Source: Reyranella sp. (lineage in GTDB: Bacteria > Pseudomonadota > Alphaproteobacteria > Reyranellales > Reyranellaceae). Taken from it: DNA of 5,363 bases. The notes beneath the pieces were generated by a model. That model was not told the DNA's origin. It did no database searches and worked only from the letters and a program-made list of their open reading frames with translations. The stretch lies in the NCBI GenBank assembly GCA_016780605.1, contig JADHLS010000455.1, positions 1-5,363 on the forward strand, written 5' to 3'. Shown here in pieces: positions 1 through 5,363 of this stretch (the first letter of the stretch is position 1; every line of letters begins with the position of its first letter). The translations under genes were made by a program, and so were the position numbers.

Positions 1-327
1 ATCAACTTCGAGGAGCCGCGCGAGGTCCGCAAGGAGGAGCAGCAGGACGACTTCCCGTTCAACCGCAATCTCCTGCGCAAGGTCGACGAGCTCGAGCTGT
101 CGGTGCGCTCGGCCAACTGCCTGAAGAACGACAACATCATCTACATCGGCGATCTGGTGCAGAAGACCGAGGCGGAGATGCTGCGCACGCCGAACTTCGG
201 CCGCAAGTCGCTGAACGAGATCAAGGAAGTGTTGGCCGGCATGGGGCTGCACCTGGGCATGGAAATCCCGGGCTGGCCGCCGGACAACATCGAGGAGATG
301 GCCAAGCGGCTGGAAGAGCCGTACTAG
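1..327 (+). CDS. rpoA: RNA polymerase alpha subunit, C-terminal part (5' end outside window)
   Basis: This is the last 108 codons of the RNA polymerase alpha subunit, open from the first base and ending at TAG 325-327. It contains the linker and the whole alpha C-terminal domain, which binds UP-element DNA and contacts activators. The visible signature VRSANCL includes the arginine (codon 106-108) that aligns with E. coli R265, the main DNA-contacting residue. [15 protein letters not shown] and the helix-hairpin-helix segment [14 protein letters not shown] follow. The C-terminal tail [18 protein letters not shown] has the form usual in Alphaproteobacteria. The rplQ start lies 18 bases after the stop, the normal rpoA-rplQ order at the end of a ribosomal-protein operon. 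Identity is near certain; only the N-terminal domain is missing, because of the window edge. Confidence 0.98.
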   Translation: MNFEEPREVRKEEQQDDFPFNRNLLRKVDELELSVRSANCLKNDNIIYIGDLVQKTEAEMLRTPNFGRKSLNEIKEVLAGMGLHLGMEIPGWPPDNIEEMAKRLEEPY

Positions 328-345
328 GCCGGAAGGGATTTAGTC

Positions 346-768
346 ATGCGTCACGGAAATCGCGGTCGGAAGTTCCACCGCACGGCGGAGCATCGCAAGG
401 CGATGTTCTCCAACCTGGCCGGTGCTCTCATCAAGCACGAGCAGATCACGACCACGCTGCACAAGGCGAAGGACCTGCGTCCGATCGTCGAGAAGCTGGT
501 CACGCTCGGCAAGAAGGGCGGTCTGCATGCTCGGCGTCAGGCGATCGGCTACCTGCGCGATCCCTACATCGCCGACAAGCTCTTCACGACGCTGGGCCCG
601 CGCTACTCCAAGCGCGCCGGCGGCTACCTGCGCGTGCTGAAGGCGGGCTTCCGCTTCGGCGACGCGGCGCCGATGGCGGTGATCGAGTTCGTCGAGCGCG
701 ATACCGCCGCGAAGGGCCAGGACAGCGGCCCGTCCGCGGAGCCGGCCGAAGAACAGGCGGCGGCGTAA
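346..768 (+). CDS. rplQ: 50S ribosomal protein L17
   Basis: This encodes a 140-residue ribosomal protein L17 of the large subunit, located near the peptide exit tunnel. The N-terminus [20 protein letters not shown] and the segments [24 protein letters not shown] and [31 protein letters not shown] are characteristic of the family. The first 118 or so residues form the conserved core. The last 20 or so (from DTAAKG to the Ala-rich end) are a low-complexity Ala/Glu tail, common in alphaproteobacterial L17. The ATG at 346 is preceded by a purine-rich GGAAGGG at 331-337. The gene is the last of the rpoA operon and is followed within 25 bases by an intrinsic terminator. The minus-strand frame across it is a high-GC shadow. 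Confidence 0.98.
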   Translation: MRHGNRGRKFHRTAEHRKAMFSNLAGALIKHEQITTTLHKAKDLRPIVEKLVTLGKKGGLHARRQAIGYLRDPYIADKLFTTLGPRYSKRAGGYLRVLKAGFRFGDAAPMAVIEFVERDTAAKGQDSGPSAEPAEEQAAA

Positions 769-792
769 GCCTCGTCCCACGGATTGAACGAC

Positions 793-826
793 ACGCCCGC
801 CGGCCGCCCCGGCGGGCGTTTTGTTT
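793..826 (+). terminator. Rho-independent terminator after rplQ
   Basis: A perfect 11-bp GC-rich stem pairs 793-803 (ACGCCCGCCGG) with 809-819 (CCGGCGGGCGT) around a 5-base loop (CCGCC). The stretch TTTTGTTT follows at 819-826. It lies 24 bases past the rplQ stop, as expected for the end of the ribosomal-protein operon. It also argues against the upstream TTG start (784) for the next gene, which would put the hairpin inside the coding region. Confidence 0.93.
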
Positions 827-840
827 GGTACTCTGCGTTG

Positions 841-1326
841 ATGGTGCTGACCTTCAGAACGGCGACGATGACCGAGGTCGAAGAGGCCGGGCGCATTATA
901 CGCGCCGCCTTCACGCCCTATGTCCGCGCCCTCGGGCGCGAGTGGCCCACGGAAGGATCTGCCGGGTATGCGGAACGCTGGCAGCAGTTTGTGGCGGAGC
1001 TGGAGCGCGGTGACGTCTTTGTCGCTCTGGACGGCGATCGGATCGTCGGCGCCGTCAGGACCGAACCACGGGAGAACGAGCTCTACATCCAGCAGATCGC
1101 CGTCGATCCGTCGCGACAGGGCACTGGTGTCGGCAGCTGGCTGCTGGTGCGCATCGACGAGCTGGCGCGGTCACGCGGCCTCGGCGGCCTGTCGCTCGAG
1201 ACCGCCGAGATGGCCGAGGCCAACATTCGCCTCTACCGCCGGCACGGCTTCGAGATCGTGGGGCGTGGCCCACCCGACCACGGCCTCGATCCTCACACCA
1301 GGGTCCACATGGTGAAGGTGTTCTGA
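841..1326 (+). CDS. GNAT-family N-acetyltransferase
   Basis: This encodes a 161-residue soluble GNAT-fold acetyltransferase that would transfer an acetyl group from acetyl-CoA to an amine; the acceptor is unknown. The order of elements fits the family. The N-terminal strand is LTFRTATMTEVEEAGRII, and VFVALDGDRIVGAVRTEP (about 59-76) precedes the acetyl-CoA loop. Motif A is LYIQQIAVDPSRQGTGVGSWLL (about 81-102), in which Q93-G-T-G96-V-G98 matches the pyrophosphate-binding Q/RxxGxG/A. Motif B is ANIRLYRRHGFEIVGRG (about 127-143). I chose ATG 841 because the fold starts there; the longer frame from TTG 784 would begin before the rplQ terminator. There is no clear Shine-Dalgarno before 841, and TACTCT at 829-834 could be a -10 element of a leaderless transcript. 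The gene converges on the P450 gene across a repeat cluster. Confidence 0.88.
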   Translation: MVLTFRTATMTEVEEAGRIIRAAFTPYVRALGREWPTEGSAGYAERWQQFVAELERGDVFVALDGDRIVGAVRTEPRENELYIQQIAVDPSRQGTGVGSWLLVRIDELARSRGLGGLSLETAEMAEANIRLYRRHGFEIVGRGPPDHGLDPHTRVHMVKVF

Positions 1327-1328
1327 TG

Positions 1329-1473
1329 TCTTGCCGGAGCGCGGACCTCCAGGTCCGCTCATGCTCTTCCGGACCGCGCGCTTCCAGCGCGCCTCATGAT
1401 CATGAGCGCGCAGGACGCGCGGTCCGGAAGACCAAGACCATGAGCGGACCTGGAGGTCCGCGGTCCGGCAAGA
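1329..1473. repeat. Four-unit palindromic repeat cluster (REP-like), arranged two minus then two plus
   Basis: The cluster fills the gap between the GNAT stop (1326) and the P450 stop codon (1474-1476). Four copies of a unit of about 33-35 bp are visible: 1329-1363 and 1364-1398 on the minus strand, 1401-1433 and 1439-1473 on the plus strand. Each reads CATGAG, a GC-rich hairpin with a loop such as TGGA, TGGAA or CAGGA, then a tail close to GGTCCGGMAAGA. The outer pair has stem GCGGACC/GGTCCGC; the inner pair has GCGCG/CGCGC. Because units face opposite ways, the cluster also forms long cross-arms: 1329-1363 with 1439-1473 (35 bp, one mismatch) and 1366-1380 with 1416-1430 (15 bp, perfect). 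The centre, 1393-1406, is a perfect 14-bp palindrome. It may act as a bidirectional 3'-end or mRNA-stabilising structure; there is no T-run typical of an intrinsic terminator. Confidence 0.9.
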
Positions 1474-2750
1474 TCAGGCCTTCCAGGCGATCGGGTAGCG
1501 ATTGAAGCCGCGGAAGCGGGCGCGGCCGCCGCGCTCGGGCGTGCCGGCGCGGTGCAGTCCGTCGAACCGGCTGACCAGCCGGCCGATCGCGATCGTAGCC
1601 TCCATGCGCGCCAGCACGGCGCCGAGGCACATATGGACGCCAGAGCCGAAAGCAAAGTGGCGATTGGGCTCGCGTCCCACGTCGAAGCGGTCGGGCTCGG
1701 CGAACTGCGCAGGGTCGCGGTTGGCGGCACCGATGCCGATATGGATGTAGGTGCCGGCGGGAAGCGTCTCGCCGCCGATCTCGAGATCGGCCGAGAGCCG
1801 GCGATTGCCGAGCTGATTGGAGCTCTCGAAGCGCAGACCTTCCTCGACACAGCTTTTGAGCAGCGTGGGATCTTTCTTGAGGTGCTTGAGCTCGTCGGGG
1901 AAGCGCAGCAGGGCGTCGATCGTGTTGCCGATCAGGTTGGTCGTGGTCTCGTGGCCGGCGTTCAACAGGAAGATGCAGTTCTGCACCAGCTCGTCGTGCG
2001 ACAGCCGCTCGCCAGCCTGCCCTGAGCTTGCCGAAGGGTCGACCTCACCATGGATCAGCGTGCCCAAAACGTCGCGATCGTCGGCCGGCCGCTTGCGCCG
2101 GTGGGCGATCAGCCCGTCGAGATAGGCCGAGAACTCGGCGACGGCGGCGTTGCCCGCCGCCTGTCGCTCGGGCCCGGCGACGGGCTCGAGTGCACCGAGG
2201 ATCGCCAGCGAGTAGCGCCGGAAGGGCGCGCGCCCGCCCGCCGGGACGCCCAGCATGTCGCAGATCACCTCGACGGGTAGGCGGAAGGCGAAATCCTCGA
2301 CCAGGTCCATTGATCCCTGGTCGGCGTGCGCAGCCAGGAGGCCGTCGACCACGGCCTCGATGCGCGGCTGCAAGGCCGACAGGGCCCGTGGCGTGAAGGC
2401 TGCGGCTAAAAGCTTGCGCACGCGGGTGTGCAGCGGCGGGTCGTTAAACACCAGGCTCGTCGTGTGATGCTTGTAGAGCGGCGTGCCGACGCCGAACTTG
2501 GGGCCGAACTCGGCTTTCTTGTCGGAGCGCATCGCGGGATCGCGGTAACACACCGCGACATCGGCATAGCGCGACAGGAACACGCTGCCGTCGGGCAGCC
2601 GCTTGACGGGCGCGAAGCGGCGCAGCGCGTGATAATAGGGGAAGGGGTCGTCGAGGAAGGTCTGCTCCAGTTGGGCGAGATCGAAGCGCCGGGCGAAGGC
2701 CTCGGCCTCGTCCGGCGGCAGTTCGATCAGGCCGCCCTTCGGAGCTGACG

Positions 2751-2754
<4 letters not shown>
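1474..2754 (-). CDS. Cytochrome P450 (CTG start, translationally coupled to the acyl-CoA dehydrogenase)
   Basis: This encodes a 426-residue soluble bacterial class I-type P450 monooxygenase; the substrate is unknown. Visible marks in order: HTRVR (109-113, helix C heme contact), the helix I oxygen-activation motif AGHETT (266-271), the ExxR pair E305/R308, ANRDP (344-348), and the heme loop FGSGVHMCLG (369-378) with axial ligand C376. Length suits the family of about 400-420 residues. No in-frame ATG, GTG or TTG lies near the expected N-terminus. The best start is CTG at 2754-2752, which overlaps the upstream TGA stop as CTGA and has GAGGAG at 2768-2763, 8 bases before it. The start would give (M)TSAPKGGLIELPPDEAEAF. 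A dispersed repeat adds PSASSGQA at residues 240-247. No ferredoxin or reductase gene is in the window, so the electron donor is elsewhere. Confidence 0.93.
2020..2038. repeat. Dispersed CCCTGAGCTTGCCGAAGGG-type repeat inside the P450 gene
   Basis: The 19-bp imperfect palindrome CCCTGAGCTTGCCGAAGGG matches a short repeat I recognise as widespread between genes in many high-GC proteobacteria; its other frame gives the telltale PELAEG peptide. Here it lies within the P450 reading frame and, with a few flanking bases (about 2014-2037), encodes PSASSGQA between VD (238-239) and GERLSHDEL. Removing those 24 bases keeps the frame and would leave VDGERLSHDEL, an ordinary-looking loop before helix I. 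That it is an insertion is inferred, not shown. Confidence 0.75.
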
Positions 2755-4541
<1,787 letters not shown>

Positions 4542-4579
4542 CTGGCTTCCTCCGGGCCGCAATATGACGTGGCGGAGCG

Positions 4580-4625
4580 TTTTCGGATACGGTGGAAACG
4601 CCGGCGTTTCCACCGTATCGGAAAA
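4580..4625. repeat. Long loopless palindrome in the divergent intergenic region (first of two)
   Basis: A perfect 34-bp palindrome spans 4586-4619 (arms of 17 bp, no loop, centre GCCGGC). One mismatched pair (4585/4620) then separates it from five more paired bases (TTTTC with GAAAA), giving 46 bp in all. T's lie 5' and A's 3' of the stem, the reverse of an intrinsic terminator on either strand. It lies 39 bases upstream of the acyl-CoA dehydrogenase ATG, so it could be an operator in the leader or promoter, or a dispersed palindromic element. Its role is not known from sequence. Confidence 0.9.
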
Positions 4626-4657
4626 TCGCGCGGCGGGATTCGACGTTTCAACGGGCA

Positions 4658-4690
4658 CATTCCGTTCGGCTGGGCCAGCCGAACGGAATG
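4658..4690. repeat. Perfect 16-bp inverted repeat in the divergent intergenic region (second of two)
   Basis: Arms 4658-4673 (CATTCCGTTCGGCTGG) and 4675-4690 (CCAGCCGAACGGAATG) pair perfectly around a single base, G4674. It lies 32 bases after the first palindrome and 46 bases before the crotonase ATG. The two palindromes do not share sequence. No T-run follows on either strand, so it is not a standard terminator. It could be a regulator-binding site for the crotonase gene or a dispersed intergenic repeat. Confidence 0.9.
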
Positions 4691-4736
4691 CGCTCTTAGT
4701 CGCTTTTGGCGACCGGGTCGGGTATTTTCCACCCTC

Positions 4737-5363
4737 ATGACCGACACCGTTGTTCTGGCCATCGAAGGGCCCCGCGCCACCATCACGCTGAACGATCCGG
4801 CCAAGCACAACCGGCTCGATCCCGACGGCCTCGACCAGCTGATGGCGGCGGTCGAGACAGCCGATGCCGATCCCAATGTGCGTGTCACGGTGCTGACCGG
4901 CGCCGGCGACAAGACCTTCTGCTCGGGCTACGATCTCGGCTCGATCCCGGCCAACGGCCAGAAACAAACCGGTCATAGAGAGTCTGCCTTCGAGAACGTC
5001 ATGGACCGCATCGAGGCGATGCGCATGCCGACGCTCTGTGCCCTGAACGGCGGCGTCTATGGCGGGGCGACCGACATGGCGCTGGCCTGCGACTTCCGCC
5101 TGGGCGTGAAGGGCATGCGGTTCTTCATGCCCGCGGCGCGCTTCGGGCTGCACTACTATCCCGGTGGGCTGCGCCGCTATACCCAGAAGGTGAGCCCGAG
5201 CTTCGCCAAGCGCGCGTTCCTGTTGTCGGAGGACTTCCACGATACCGACCTGCTGGCCGTCGGCTATCTCGACTGGCTGGTCGAGCGGAAGGATTTCCAC
5301 AGCAAAATCGACGAGGTAGCCAACCGGCTCGCCACTTTGGCGCCGCTTTCCATGGTGAACATG
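4737..5363 (+). CDS. Crotonase-superfamily (enoyl-CoA hydratase/isomerase-like) protein, 3' end outside window
   Basis: The first 209 codons are open to the window edge. The protein begins MTDTVVLAIEGPRATITLNDP, typical of the crotonase fold. FCSGYDLGS (61-69) and NGGVYGGATDMALACDF (104-120) supply the two backbone oxyanion-hole segments that bind the acyl-CoA thioester carbonyl. Aligned by eye with rat mitochondrial enoyl-CoA hydratase, the Glu144 position is D113 and the Glu164 position is A133 (in FFMPAARFGL). Both catalytic glutamates are therefore absent, and a classical hydratase reaction is doubtful. Start ATG 4737 fits the family N-terminus; no Shine-Dalgarno precedes it, and TATTTT at 4723-4728 might be a -10 element of a leaderless mRNA. 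It is divergent from the acyl-CoA dehydrogenase-P450 pair with a 195-base gap holding two palindromes, which suggests shared control. Confidence 0.9.
   Translation, partial: MTDTVVLAIEGPRATITLNDPAKHNRLDPDGLDQLMAAVETADADPNVRVTVLTGAGDKTFCSGYDLGSIPANGQKQTGHRESAFENVMDRIEAMRMPTLCALNGGVYGGATDMALACDFRLGVKGMRFFMPAARFGLHYYPGGLRRYTQKVSPSFAKRAFLLSEDFHDTDLLAVGYLDWLVERKDFHSKIDEVANRLATLAPLSMVNM

Noticed and set aside
340..780. 146-residue minus-strand frame opposite rplQ
   Set aside because: It is an Arg/Leu-rich shadow of rplQ, with no recognisable domain or plausible ribosome binding site context.
784..840. TTG start at 784 for the acetyltransferase
   Set aside because: It would translate through the rplQ terminator hairpin (793-826); the GNAT fold begins right after ATG 841.
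1329..1473. The repeat cluster as a CRISPR array or as an attachment site
   Set aside because: Units are palindromic, face opposite ways and abut without unique spacers of constant length; no cas genes, integrase or tRNA gene is nearby.
4580..4690. The two intergenic palindromes as bidirectional terminators
   Set aside because: Neither has a T-run 3' of the stem on either strand, and the region lies between divergent genes, where no transcript needs to end.
4542..5300. Upstream extension of the acyl-CoA dehydrogenase frame to an 849-residue protein
   Set aside because: The extra 253 residues are antisense to the crotonase gene and cross two palindromes. They resemble no known domain, and ATG 4541 has a strong ribosome binding site and the family N-terminus.

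Overview
The window is GC-rich chromosomal DNA from an alphaproteobacterium. The best evidence is the rpoA C-terminus, whose tail ([18 protein letters not shown]) has the alphaproteobacterial form, followed by rplQ in the usual end-of-operon order. A deeper placement, such as a Rhodospirillales- or Reyranella-like lineage, is only an impression from codon use and repeat style.

Layout. Positions 1-327 hold the 3' end of rpoA and 346-768 hold rplQ; together they close a ribosomal-protein operon, which ends in a strong intrinsic terminator at 793-826. A GNAT N-acetyltransferase gene follows on the same strand (841-1326). The gap between it and the convergent P450 gene is almost completely filled by a 145-bp cluster of four hairpin units (1329-1473), two in each orientation. 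On the minus strand, an acyl-CoA dehydrogenase of the long class, about 600 residues (2751-4541), is transcribed first and is translationally coupled to a cytochrome P450 (1474-2754). The two genes overlap by 4 nt, and the P450 appears to start at CTG. A divergent intergenic region (4542-4736) carries two long near-perfect palindromes. A crotonase-superfamily gene (4737-5363) starts beyond it on the plus strand and runs off the window.

How the genes may work together. The acyl-CoA dehydrogenase, P450 and crotonase-fold protein look like a small accessory catabolic module for acyl-CoA thioesters, next to conserved housekeeping genes. The substrate cannot be read from the sequence. The crotonase-like protein lacks both glutamates of classical enoyl-CoA hydratase, so it should not be assumed to hydrate the dehydrogenase product.

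The most notable signals are structural. They are the four-unit repeat cluster, a dispersed CCCTGAGCTTGCCGAAGGG-type repeat that has become an in-frame peptide in the P450 just before helix I, the CTG start in a CTGA overlap, and the paired palindromes in the divergent promoter region. No RNA genes, CRISPR array, transposase or phage genes were seen. I did not find a clear new multi-gene system.
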